Assembly: GCF_000372725.1 (NCBI RefSeq)
Contig: NW_005201613.1
Location: forward strand, 168,676-232,675
Origin: Emiliania huxleyi CCMP1516
Taxonomy: Eukaryota; Haptophyta; Isochrysidales; Noelaerhabdaceae
Length of the DNA: 64,000 nucleotides
Direction: 5' to 3'
Position 1 is the stretch's first letter; every line of letters starts with the position of its first letter. This document shows, piece after piece, positions 31,735 through 41,679 of this stretch. Under the pieces are notes generated by a model, which had not been told where the DNA came from, searched no databases, and saw nothing but the letters and a program-made list of their open reading frames with translations. The position numbers were made by a program, and so were the translations under genes.

Positions 31735-32420
31735 GTGAGAGCACTTGGAGCACTTGGAGTGCAGTTATTAGCCTCACATCCAGGGCCGGGGAGCTCAGAA
31801 GCGCACCCAGCGGGCCGGATGATCGGGATCGGGTTGCGGGCAAGAAAGCCCTAGCCCCGGGGGTGCGCATTCGCAGGGCAAGGGCCTTAAAGTAAACACA
31901 GTTCTCCGAGAGGGCTCCGTGTACCGGGTTTCCCCTTAACTGCAGAACGCCCCCTCTACTCGGAGCTAGTGGACACACGGACACTACGACACCACCCGTC
32001 ACGTACACACACGACTGTCTAACGTGTACCCTGCCCGGCCTCGCCCCCCACCCCTCAGGGTGAATCTTCAGTCTGGTTCGGTCTCTTGCTCGCCTTTCGG
32101 GCGTCGCCCCACTGCCTCTGCAGTCGTTTTTGATGTCTCTTCTTCGGAGGCGGCCCCTCCGCCCCACCTCCATCGGCTAGCCCCATTGGCCCCGAGGGAG
32201 CCGACAGCCCGGGTGGGGCCTCCCCGGGCGGGAGTGGCGGCATTGTGTCTCGTCGCCACCCCTCCCCGGGAGGTCGGGTCGGCTCTCCCTGGTCGGCGAA
32301 TCGCGCCCGCATCCGCGGCCTCTCTATCGTTCTCGGCTCGCCCCCCCCCTCCGCCGGCTCCTCTCCAGGCTCGGGGAGGCGTGGCCCTCCCTGTCGAAGG
32401 TCGTGGTGGTCCGAGAGAGA
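31735..32420. repeat. Dispersed repeat A, copy 4, with attached element remnant
   Basis: 31735-31975 matches 11680-11905 nearly exactly. Beyond it, 32050-32400 reads on the minus strand KKRHQKRLQRQWGDARKASK RPNQ, similar to the minus-strand reading beyond the 11.6-kb copy, so the two loci share more than repeat A. The remaining 31005-31734 and 32420-32797 hold no gene I can support. Confidence 0.65.
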
Positions 32421-32797
32421 CTTATTTTGTTTAAATTCTTGCACAGGCGAAGACATAAGTGGACGCACGTCATCCAGAGACCAGACTCCCACCGATGCCG
32501 CCGCCGAGTGCGTGCAAGCGCCACCCGCTCTACACCGAGTCTCCCGGCTCGTCGGCCGCCCTTGTGGCGATGCTCGGCCGCGCTGCAGACCCGCAAACCT
32601 CCTTGAGCCGCTTGCGTAGAGCCGAGGCTCCACTTGCTGAGAGCCCCCATTCTGTGCATAGGCGGGCGCATGCCGAGCGTGCCATCTTTAGTGATCAGCA
32701 GCTTTCATTGCAGACAAAGGCGCGAGGGCACTCGTTTCATACCCCACTATCGCCTCCGGAGCCGTTGTTGGCCCAAATTCCAACCGCCTGCCTCTAG

Positions 32798-34120
32798 GAG
32801 TGCGTCGAGACCGGCGGCAAGCCGACCCTTGGCGCGGGCAGTCGCTGGTTCCACTACCGCAGCGCGACCAACCGGACCGATCCCGGACCGAGCGATCCCG
32901 GGTTTTGCGGATTTGGCGGCCACAAACGAGAGAGACTGCTACATTCCGTTGGCATGCGCGGCGGCGTGTGGTCTGCGCAGAGCGGCAGCCACCACGGCGG
33001 CGTCCTTCCATGCGGCGAGATGCACCGGTACCGCCTGAGCCGCCACGACTACTGCTTTGCTCCGAGTCGAGAGTACCGCACCCCGCCGCCCGAGCAGACG
33101 GCCTGGCTTCGCGGCCTCACGCTGTGGGCCAGCGAGAAGCACACCTCCAACTTTAATCACTTCAATCGCGATCTCCTCTTTGTGTCGCGCGCTCTTCGCC
33201 TGCACCGTGAGGGTGGTAAGGAGGTGGGCCTGCCGTCCTCGGCGAGGCTCGTAGTGCAGGACGACGAGCCACTCCAGGCGTGGTCGCTCGAGCAGCTCCG
33301 TGCCCTTGTGCCCCCCGAGCTCCGAGCCGAGACCCTCTGGGTGGTCGGAGGCACCCGCAAGAGCTCGCGCCGGGCGCAGGCGGCCAAGCTCGCCCTCTCC
33401 TCGGCGAGGCTTCCCGCCGCCCGTTTCGTGTGCTTTGAGGCGATTGCCCAGAAGCTGCACGTCTACCCCGGCGACCGTGACGACGCCGCCGAGGTCCGCC
33501 GGAGAGCGCTCGCGCACTGCGGGCTCTCCCCAGGGGCGGCGAGGCACGTCCTGCTGGAGGAGCGAGTCGGCGGCTCGCGCAGACTGAACAACAGCGCGGC
33601 TCTGTCGCGCATGCTCTCCCGGCTGGCGTCGCGGATGGGACTGCCCCTCCGAAGGCTGAGCTTTTCCCGCTTGGGCTACTGCGAGCAGGTGCGTGTCGTG
33701 TCCGAGGCGGCGATCTTCGTCGGAGTCCATGGGCAAGGAATGACCAACGCCATCTTCATTCCCCCGCAATCCTTGGTTGTCGAGCTCTTCCACACCTCGC
33801 AATCTGTTGCGGTGTCGACGTCGCGCGCTGGGCAGGACGCCGACGTCTACCTCGGCCACCAGCCGCTCGCAGTCGCGCGTGGCATGCACTACCTGGCCGC
33901 AGCGGTGGCGACGGCGCCGTGCTCTTTCTCTGCTTGGAAGTTCGATGCCGCGTGCCCGAGCCACATCGACCTGTCGAGACTATCCGCGGCGCTGTCCGAG
34001 TACGCAGCGCTCATGGCGAGCCATGTGCGCACCGTAGCAATGCCACGCCCAGCATGGGTCGACGCGGCGTTGGTGTGGAGGGACTCATCAATGAGCTCCG
34101 CACGTAATCGTAAAAAGTGA
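32798..34120 (+). CDS. GT61-family (DUF563) glycosyltransferase, 5' exon(s) not identified
   Basis: The exon after a ctctag acceptor reads ECVETGGKPTLGAGSRWFHY and continues to the stop at 34120. The diagnostic C-terminal part of GT61 is GLPLRRLSFSRLGYCEQVRV, VSEAAIFVGVHGQGMTNAIF IPP and SLVVELFHTSQS; the G-x-H-G-x-G-x-x-N-x-x-F pattern binds the sugar nucleotide in plant xylosyltransferases and EOGT. The middle has a typical AARFVCFEAIAQKLHVYPG strand. No transmembrane anchor is visible in this exon; a Golgi anchor would be encoded upstream, perhaps near 32630-32790. It probably acts in protein or cell-surface glycosylation. Confidence 0.85.
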   Translation, partial: ECVETGGKPTLGAGSRWFHYRSATNRTDPGPSDPGFCGFGGHKRERLLHSVGMRGGVWSAQSGSHHGGVLPCGEMHRYRLSRHDYCFAPSREYRTPPPEQTAWLRGLTLWASEKHTSNFNHFNRDLLFVSRALRLHREGGKEVGLPSSARLVVQDDEPLQAWSLEQLRALVPPELRAETLWVVGGTRKSSRRAQAAKLALSSARLPAARFVCFEAIAQKLHVYPGDRDDAAEVRRRALAHCGLSPGAARHVLLEERVGGSRRLNNSAALSRMLSRLASRMGLPLRRLSFSRLGYCEQVRVVSEAAIFVGVHGQGMTNAIFIPPQSLVVELFHTSQSVAVSTSRAGQDADVYLGHQPLAVARGMHYLAAAVATAPCSFSAWKFDAACPSHIDLSRLSAALSEYAALMASHVRTVAMPRPAWVDAALVWRDSSMSSARNRKK

Positions 34121-34334
34121 AGAGTTCTAAGATCTAACGGTCAAAGGCGTCAGAAGGACGCAAGCCGACCATGTGAGCTCCACGTACATAGAAGGCCGTT
34201 TATTCAAGCGCATCTTTGTCATTGTCCTGAGCGAGGCACACAGCCACACCCTAGAGAGGGTTATGTGACTTACGCTCTAGAGTATATGTCTTTGGCGCGC
34301 GAGTTCACTTTCTATATTTGGAGTGTGTGTCGGA
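34121..34334. other. Short convergent intergenic region
   Basis: It lies between the GT61 stop and the AAA+ stop on the other strand. No feature seen. Confidence 0.5.
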
Positions 34335-37300
34335 CTAGACGCGCGAGAGGCGCATCGAGTCCACAAACTCCTCGCGCACCGCGCCGCGAACCGTCATCAC
34401 GGCCGCCTGCGCCTCGAGCAGCGCGCCGTACGACCTCTCCAGCGGCGGCGCGTCGCCGCCCGCCTCGGCTCGCGCGATGGCGGCCGCGACGGCGTCCGCA
34501 GCCAGCTTCTCCGTCTCCAAATAGGTGAGGAACTGCGCCTCTCCCTCCCACCGCGCAGAGAGGAGCGACTCGAATTGTTCCGCCGCCTCGCCCGCCGCCG
34601 CGACGTCCAGAGCGCCGGCCGCCACAGCGGCGTCCAGCCGCACTCGGAGCCGGAACATCCTGGTGGAGCAACGACAGAGGGAGGGTCATATAGAGCCGTG
34701 AGAGGGCCTACGTCGCAGCCGAAGTGTGTCCGCGCCTCGAGTGGAGGTTGGGAGTGCCGACGAAGAGCTGTAGGTCGAAGCGGCCAGGGCGCGTGACGGC
34801 AGCGTCGAGCGAGGCGAGCCTGGAGGTGTGAGGAGACGCTGCTCACAGCTTGAGGTTGCAAGCTTGAGGTATGAATTGCTGCGGTCGAAGGGGCGCCGGT
34901 TTGTGGCGATGAAGAAGGCGACGCGCCGCGCGCCGCGCAAGTCTGCTAGCTTGGTGAGCATCGCCGTGGTGAGCATGCGCGACTCCATTGCGAGAGCCGG
35001 GTTGGTGCGGTCCAGCGCGAACTCCTCGACCTCGTCGAAGAGGACGACGACGTCTTGCAGCTGCAGCAGCAGCTCGAAGACCTCGGAGATGCGCGCGGCG
35101 ACGTTGGAGAGGCCGGCAGAGAGGAAGGTGGACGTGTCCACCTGGGAGCGACACGACATTGCGGTGTGGTCACGGGGAGGGGGGGCAAGGCAGCAGCACT
35201 GGGCGGCTCAGGTGACGATGGGGAGGGGGCGGGGGGAGGGGAGAGTGTCTGTTGTTGGGTGGGTGCGACGCGCCGTGACGAGGCCCCACCCGAGCCGAGC
35301 CGCAATGGCGGCGACGACGGTCGTCTTGGCGGTGCCCGGTGGGCCAAAGAGGATCGCAGAGTAGGACGCGGCGCCGGCGAGGGCGGCGAAGTCGGCGCCG
35401 CCCGACACTCCTCCTCCGACTCCTCCTCCCCCCGCCAGCCTCGGTCTGCCAAGAGGGTCGGCGGCGGCGAGGGCGAGAAGCGGCTCGACCATCTTGCCCT
35501 CGATGGTGCCCTTTAGCGTGGCGCCTGTTCGCATCGAAGCGCTGACGAGCCGAGGCCCACGCGCCAGGGGTGGCGGGGGTAGAGCGCGCCGCCGCCGCCC
35601 GCCCCTCCGGGCAGATCCGAGTCGAGCAGCCGCGACCATGGCCTCAAGTCTCGCGCGGAGGCGGGGCGGCCGCCCAGCTCTGCGAGCACCTGCGCACGGC
35701 CAGCGAGGTGTGGAGAGACCGGCGCAGTTCACGCGTGACGTGCGGGGTGCGGAGAGGAGGCGCCCGGGCTCGGGGCGCGGGACGGGGAGAGGGGTGGCGG
35801 AGAAGGAGGGGGCGTGGGCGAGGAGGGGGAGGGGGGCGGTGGGGAGCGGGGGAGGAAGAGGGGGAGGGATCCGACTAGAGGAGGAGGCGGTGGGGGTAGG
35901 AGGGTAGGGGAGGAGGGGGGCGTGTTTGGGGAGATGGGGGATCGGGTCAGCTGCGCTCGCACGTCTGCGCACAGGAGGGTCCGCACGAGCGCGCGGCTCC
36001 TCGCCGCGCATCGCACCGCCTGAGCGCGCGGCGTGGGCCGCGTCGTGACTTTTGTCCTGGGCGCCGCTGCGAGGAGGGGACACGGACCGACCGCCTGTGC
36101 TGTACACCAGCCGAGCGGGCCTCCCTCCGGCGGCAGGTGGGAGGAGCGCCACCTGATGAACCATCCATGGGCGGCTGCATCAGACCGCATCGGAGAGAGA
36201 GAGCGCCGTGCCGCAAGGGGAGAGGGGCAGGGAACTGCCATCGGGAGGAGAGGATGGAGGCGTGAGGCGCGTGCGACGGGGGGAGGGGTTGATGATCGCT
36301 CGCCCCATAAGGCGCCCGCCCGTCGGCAGCAGCTCCTCCACGACGTGCGACGCGAGCCACGCCTGTCCACAGCGAGCGGCGTGAACGGCGCCTGCTCGCA
36401 GCTCCGCCACCGCGTGGGGCGAGGGCCTCACCGTGTGCGAGGCGACGGCGCCGAGATGCGGCCGCATCGCCTGGCGATGTGGGGCAAGCAACGCGGTCTC
36501 TTGGCTAATCTCGCCATCACAGCCGCCAGCTCCTCCAACCGTTCCATCAGGTGTCATTCAGATATCGATGAGGGCGAGCAGCGCGACACGATTGCAAATG
36601 AGCGCAGAAGTCCAGGCAGAGCCGAGAGAGAGCGAGGTCTGCCGAGATCTGGCCGAGGGCTTGCCGAGATCTGACGTGCACGTAGCTGCGGGGAGATGTC
36701 AGGAGATGTGGGGAGATGTGGGGAGATATGGGGAGATATGGGGAGATATGGGGAGATCTGGCCGAGAAGTGCGAGCCTCGGGCGGCAACGTCTCGATGAG
36801 CGAGGCGAGGAGGTCTGGCGAGAAGACAAAGGCGTTGCCGACGTCGTTGCCGCGCCCGCGCGTGGTGAAGATGGGCTGCCCCGACGGCCACAGGCCGTTG
36901 CCGCCCAGCTCGCCAAACACCGCCGCCAGCGCCTACAGCCACCCGGGTCGACCTCTCGTGATCTCGGATGATCCCATCTCGGCTGCACGGTGGCGGCTCT
37001 CGTCGGCTGCCCATCTCGGCCATCTCGGCTGAACCTCGGCTCCGTGAGCTCAGCCCCTCTCGGCGGAACCTCGGCTCCACCTCGGCTCCAACTCTCGGCT
37101 AGATCTCGGCTGGGTCTCGGCTAGATCTCGCCGCGCGAGGAGCAGCTCCCCTGCTGTATCTCGGCTGTATCTCGGCTGTATCTCGGCTCGATCTCGCCGC
37201 GCGGATCAGCTTCTCGTTGCGCGGCGGCAGCGCAAATCCGCCGAAGCGGCCGTCGCGCTCTCGCGACTCTGCGGGGGTTCTGCGGGGGTTATGCGGGGGT

Positions 37301-40029
37301 CGGCGGCGGGAGTCTGGCCGAAACGCACCTCCAGCCGAGGTGAGCCGAGGCGTGGCCGAGATGCTGCTGAGACCAGTCGAGACGATCTCTAGCTGACGCC
37401 TCGCTGAGGAGAGCCTGGCCGCGGGCGCCTGTGGGGTCGGCGGCGGCGGCGGCGAGGCGCGACGGCGAGACGTACGAGCGGAGCGCGTCGCTGACGTGCA
37501 CGTAGCTGCGGGGAGATGTCGGGAGATGTCGGGAGATGTCGGGAGATATGGGGAGATATGGGGCGATATGGGGAGATATGAGGAGATATGGGGAGATGTG
37601 GGGAGATGTGGGGAGATGTGGGGAGATATACGGGAGATATGCCACGCACCTGAGCAAGGAGTACGCGAGGACGACGACGTCAAAGAGTGAGGTGTCTCCC
37701 GCAGCGTGGTAGGCGAGCTGGCGGCAGACGTCGTCGAAAGCGACCTCGCAGGAGCGCTCCAGCGCCACCAGCACCGCCGCCGCGCAGCCCTCTCCCTCGC
37801 CACCGCCCTCGCCGCCGCCGGTGGCCTTGGCGGCGGGGAGAGCCGCGGCGGGGATCGAGGGGTGGAGGGAGGGCTGGCACGGCGCCTCTGCGCCCGGGCG
37901 GCACTCCTCGACATTGACCGCCTAGTCTCGGGGGGCAATCTCGTGTGATCTCGGGTGGTCTCTGCCCCCCCCCCCCCCGGCGGCGGCACATCTTAGCCAA
38001 CCCAACCCCTTCACACCGGGGCTCTCTTCACACCGCGGCTCTCTTCACTCACAGCAGACTGTGAGAGACCCGTGAAGGATTCAGACTGTGAGACCCGTGA
38101 GGGTTCGCGGGGCCGACTGCAGTGTACAGCGGGGAGGAGTGAAGGATTCAGACTGTGAGACCCGTGAGGGTTCGCGGGGCCGACTGCAGTGTACAGCGGG
38201 GAGGAGTGAAGGATTCAGACTGTGAGACCCGTGAGGGTTCGCGGGGCCGACTGCAGTGTACAGCGGGGAGGAGTGAAGGATTCAGACTGCGAGACCCGTG
38301 AGGGTTCGCGGGGCCGACTGCAGTGTACAGCGGGGAGGAGTGAAGGATTCAGACTGTGAGACCCGTGAGGGTTCGCGGGGCCGACTGCAGTGTACAGCGG
38401 GGAGGAGTGAAGGATTCAGACTGTGAGACCCGTGAGGGCTCGCGGGGCCGACTGCAGTGTACAGCGGGGAGGAGTGAAGGATTCAGACTGCGAGACCCGT
38501 GAGGGTTCGCGGGGCCGACTGCAGTGTACAGCGGGGAGGAGTGAAGGATTCAGACTGCGAGACCCGTGAGGGTTCGCGGGCCGACTGCAGTGTACAGCGG
38601 GGAGGAGTGAAGGATTCAGACTGTGAGACCCGTGAGGGTTCGCGGGGCCGACTGCAGTGTACAGCGGGGAGGAGTGAAGGATTCAGACTGTGAGACCCGT
38701 GAGGGTTCGCGGGGCCGACTGCAGTGTACAGCGGGGGGGAGTGAAGGATTCAGACTGTGAGGCCCGTGAGGGTTCGCGGGGCCGACTGCAGTGTACAGCG
38801 GGGAGGAGTGAAGGATTCAGACTGCGAGACCCGTGAGGGTTCGCGGGGCCGACTGCAGTGTACAGCGGGGAGGAGTGCATCGTAGGCGCTGACCGCGTCC
38901 GGGTTGAGGAGGAGCGTGCTCGCGCGCGCCTGCGACATGGCCGAGAGACGCCGAGGTTACTGTTGCGAAAGCAGAGCAGACGTCGCGTAGACGCGGCGTA
39001 TAGCGGAGACACGGCGGAGACCGCAATCCGTGGGCAGTCCCGGGCAGAGTGAGATGTGGCGCCAAATGTCTATGTACGCCGTGTTTCGGCCCGCTCGGCC
39101 AGATCTCGGCTGCATCTCGCCGTCCAGTAGCGCATGTATGCAGACTCGCGCTGGTTCCGCCCAGCGCGGCGGCGAGGCCTAAGTGGGGGGCAGCGAGGGA
39201 GCTGCATAGGCGGGCGGGCGGGCGGGCAGGAGGGCGGTGGTGGCGGTGGCGGCGGCGGTTGGTAGCGGTGGCGGCGGTGACAGCGGTGTCGGCGGTGTCG
39301 GCGGTGGCGGCGGCGGTGTCGGCGGCGGTGTCGGCGGCGGTGGCGGCGGTGGCGGCGGTGGCGGCGGTGGCGGCGGTGGCGGCGGTGGCGGCGGTGGCGG
39401 CGGTGGCGGCGGCGGTGGTGGCGGTGGCGGTGGTGGTGGCTCTCCTGGCGGCGAGAATCGTCTCGACGGCGAGCGCGAACTTGGCCTGCGAGGCGGGCGA
39501 GGAGGCGAGCGCGGCGGCCGCAGGGTCGAGCAGCCGCTCACTCACCTTCAGAGGAGGCGCCGTGTTGAAGTGTGCGAAGCTGTGTCTTGAACCGCTAGCC
39601 GCTGGCTCGCCACGACGAGAGCCGCCTGGAAGGGGTCGTTCACGCGCCATTCGGCGGCGAGAAGCGCGGACAGCACCTAACAACAGCCTCCGTCATGGAT
39701 GGTGCGTAGCAGCAATCTGGCTTGTGGGTGAGCAGTTTTGCTATGACCGTGACTGGAGCCGGCCCATCCGTCCAAGCCCAGGGGTCGGCGTCGAGCGCGA
39801 GCAGCGCAAAGGCGGAGGTGGTCACCGAGAGGCGCGGCGCGCCGGGCGTGATGGCGAACGAGTCTGTCCGCTGGTCGAAGAATCCCGACATGTGATCAGC
39901 GCCGGCTGCGCAAAGCTTGCTGAGCTGCCCGTCAAGGGCTCTGCTCTCGCCAAAGGAGAGCGCGAGGCGCGCACCGCCGTGACGACACTGCGGACGCTGA
40001 GCGGCGAGCAATGCCGTGAGTACGCGCAT
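34335..40029 (-). CDS. Large multi-exon AAA+ ATPase with helical N-terminal region
   Basis: Exons, 5' to 3' on the minus strand: MRVLTALLAAQRPQCRHGGA...HMSGFFDQRTDSFAITPGAP (about 39770-40029); VLSALLAAEWRVNDPFQAAL VVASQ; VSERLLDPAAAALASSPASQ AKFALAVETILAAR; QARASTLLLNPDAVSAYDAL L; VALERSCEVAFDDVCRQLAY...YSLL/SYVHVSDALRSYVSPS; VFGELGGNGLWPSGQPIFTT RGRGNDVGNAFVFSPDLLAS; AWLASHVVEELLPTGGRLMG. Then the ATPase: Walker A ILFGPPGTAKTTVVAAIAAR, Walker B VVVLFDEVEEFALDR, sensor FFIATNRRPF and TRPGRFDLQLFVGTPN. The last exon is helical and ends DSMRLSRV. The unity of this long gene is inferred from strand, phase and continuity; some exons are missing. Introns hold the repeats listed separately. Function unknown; the AAA core resembles membrane- or chaperone-type bacterial ATPases. 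Confidence 0.6.
36690..36770. repeat. ggagatatgg repeat in an AAA+ intron (copy 1)
   Basis: About eight 10-base units (coding strand catatctccc) are followed on the coding strand by a gcag acceptor and ctacgtgcacgt. The same unit plus the same flanking ctacgtgcacgt occurs at 37495-37640. Confidence 0.9.
37000..37200. repeat. ctcggctg/atctcggct repeats in an AAA+ intron
   Basis: Degenerate units of tctcggctgaacctcggct type (10-12 bases). Similar atctcggctg words occur in introns at 690-715, 39095-39125 and, inverted, 55800-55845, so this is a window-wide intron motif. Confidence 0.8.
37495..37640. repeat. ggagatatgg repeat in an AAA+ intron (copy 2)
   Basis: About twelve units fill the intron between exons YSLL and SYVHVSDALRSYV. 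On the coding strand they form the pyrimidine tract ending ccccgcag. Confidence 0.92.
38070..38880. repeat. 67-bp tandem array, twelve copies
   Basis: Twelve copies of a unit of about 67 bases, from gaaggattcagactgtgaga through cccgtgagggttcgcggggc and cgactgcagtgtacagcggg to gaggagt, with one to two substitutions per copy and a deleted GG in the eighth. The array lies inside or beside introns of the AAA+ gene. There are no spacers, so it is not a CRISPR. Confidence 0.97.
39225..39450. repeat. GGCGGT hexanucleotide tract
   Basis: A ggcggtggcggc tract of over 200 bases in an intron of the AAA+ gene follows the exon ending TILAAR. Open frames through it (poly-Gly, poly-Pro, poly-Ala/Thr) are artefacts. 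Confidence 0.95.
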
Positions 40030-40189
40030 GTATTTCGCTCTCGGGGTCCGCGAGTGTCGGCAGGGATGTCACGCCGAGCTCGCGCCGAGATCCAGGAGCG
40101 TCGCTCGGAAGCCTGTGAGGCCGCAGCGAGTTCGCGCGGGGAGGCCTTGCTTGAGCACTTAGGCCTCGCCCCCCTCCCCTTCAGGCGTC

Positions 40190-40425
40190 GTGGCATCCTG
40201 TGTATGGGCTATGGCCGTCCATCGCCAACTCGGCAACTCGCTCGCTGGTCTCTCTCTCTCCGCAAAGGAAGGCCTCCCGACCGACCGCGTCGAATTCATC
40301 GACGCGTGCTCTCTCGGCTACCGAGATCGGCCCCAGCTTCGGCTGAGGGCTGACAAGCTGCCGAGCCCAAATCACTGTGGTCTGTGCGGGTGTGATTTAT
40401 TGTTGGGTTTCAAAAATCTCTCTCA
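40190..40425 (+). mobile_element. 3'-terminal fragment of the non-LTR element seen at 4.6-7.1 kb
   Basis: The plus strand encodes GLPTDRVEFIDACSLGYRDR then PQLRLRADKLPSPN, matching the end of the element at 5027-5090 and its following 3' sequence (aagctgccgagcccaaatca). It is 5'-truncated and oriented opposite to the first copy. Confidence 0.75.
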
Positions 40426-40584
40426 GTCAGACACGTCCGGTACTCCGGTTGCAAGGGCCGCACCCGCCCGACCGATTTGCAAGGAAGGGCGCACGGATTC
40501 TCTCTTCTTTCATGCTACTCTAGTAGGTGTGGAATCCTACCTGTGTGTAACCAACGTCAACAAAAATCTCTCTCTCCCAACATC

Positions 40585-41450
40585 TGGAGCGGCCGCACTC
40601 TGCTCGCTACCCCCCCTGCACAACTAAGCTCATGGCCGACCCCCCCCCCAGCAGGAGCGCTCTGCTGCTGGGGGGGTCGGGACCCCCCCCCCAGCAGGAG
40701 CGCTCTGCTGCTGGGGGGGTCGGGACCCCCCCCCAGCAGGAGCGCTCTGCCTGTGGGGGGTGCTGGCATCTCTGTACGATTGTGATGAGCATTTTTCGGC
40801 GGCTTGCGCCGCCCAGTCGTCGGCGAGGTGCTGGATATTAAACGGCTTGAGGGCGAGCCGCATGGCTTGCACCACGTCGCTGCCCGCCATTGCGGCGACG
40901 CGTCGCGGCGGACCTGACAGTTTTGCTGGGCGACGGGCGCGCGCGCGTTTTCGAAAAAAGAAAAGGCAGACGGCTCAGCTTGATGACAGATTAGTCGATC
41001 GATTTGCGACGAGCGAGCGATAAGGGGATCGAGCGGGGGACCGATAGGCTAGGGAGATCAACGCTGATCGATCAACGTCAGCCGAGACGCCCGAGTGAGT
41101 CTATCTTGTTCTACCACATGGATGAACAGCTCTCTCACACAATGGTCACAAGTCTTTAGTAAAACGCCAGCACTCGACACGACGAAGGTGTATTGGGCTC
41201 GAAGGCGCGGCGAACACAACCGCCTCGAGCGTACGAGTACCGCTTAAACACGAACCGAGGGCGGAGAGGGGGGGGCGGCGGCGAGGAGGCGGGAGAGCTG
41301 GGTCCAGTGCGCTCTGCTGCTGGGGGGGTCGGGACCCCCCCCCAGCAGGAGCGCTCTGCTGCTGGGGGGGGTCAGAACCCCCCCCCCCCCTAGCAGCAGG
41401 GATGAGCTTAGTTGTGCAGGGGGGGTAGCGAGCAGAGTGCGACCGCTCCG
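40585..41450. mobile_element. TIR-bounded (MITE-like) element with G/C hairpin arrays
   Basis: The left end (40588-40633: actctgctcgctaccccccc tgcacaactaagctcat) recurs inverted at the right end (41402-41450) with about one mismatch in 48. Just inside both ends are arrays of palindromic units made of agcaggagcgctctgctgct flanked by long C and G runs (40636-40755 and 41308-41395). The interior (40760-41300) has no transposase. A related palindromic repeat lies at 59590-59730. Confidence 0.7.
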
Positions 41451-41679
41451 GGGGTCTTGCCTGTCTTTCTGTTTTTGAGGAGAGGGGAGATCTCTCTCTC
41501 TGTCTGTTTTTGTGTATAAATAAATAATAAATAGAGCAGCAGCAGGCATCTCCAGGAGATAGATGTTTTTAACAAAATAAATAAAACCCTAGCTAGGGCT
41601 GGGTCGAGGACAGACACGTCCCCACCTTTGCAGAGCCGCCCGAATTCTTCCCTGCCAGCGCATTTGGGAGGACACAGAC

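Noticed and set aside
38070..38880. Possible CRISPR array (67-bp regularly spaced units)
   Set aside because: The units are directly adjacent with no unique spacers, and the genome is eukaryotic. It is a minisatellite.
39179..39590. Poly-Gly/poly-Pro/poly-Ala frames
   Set aside because: These are low-complexity GGCGGT tract in an intron of the AAA+ gene, open in several frames.
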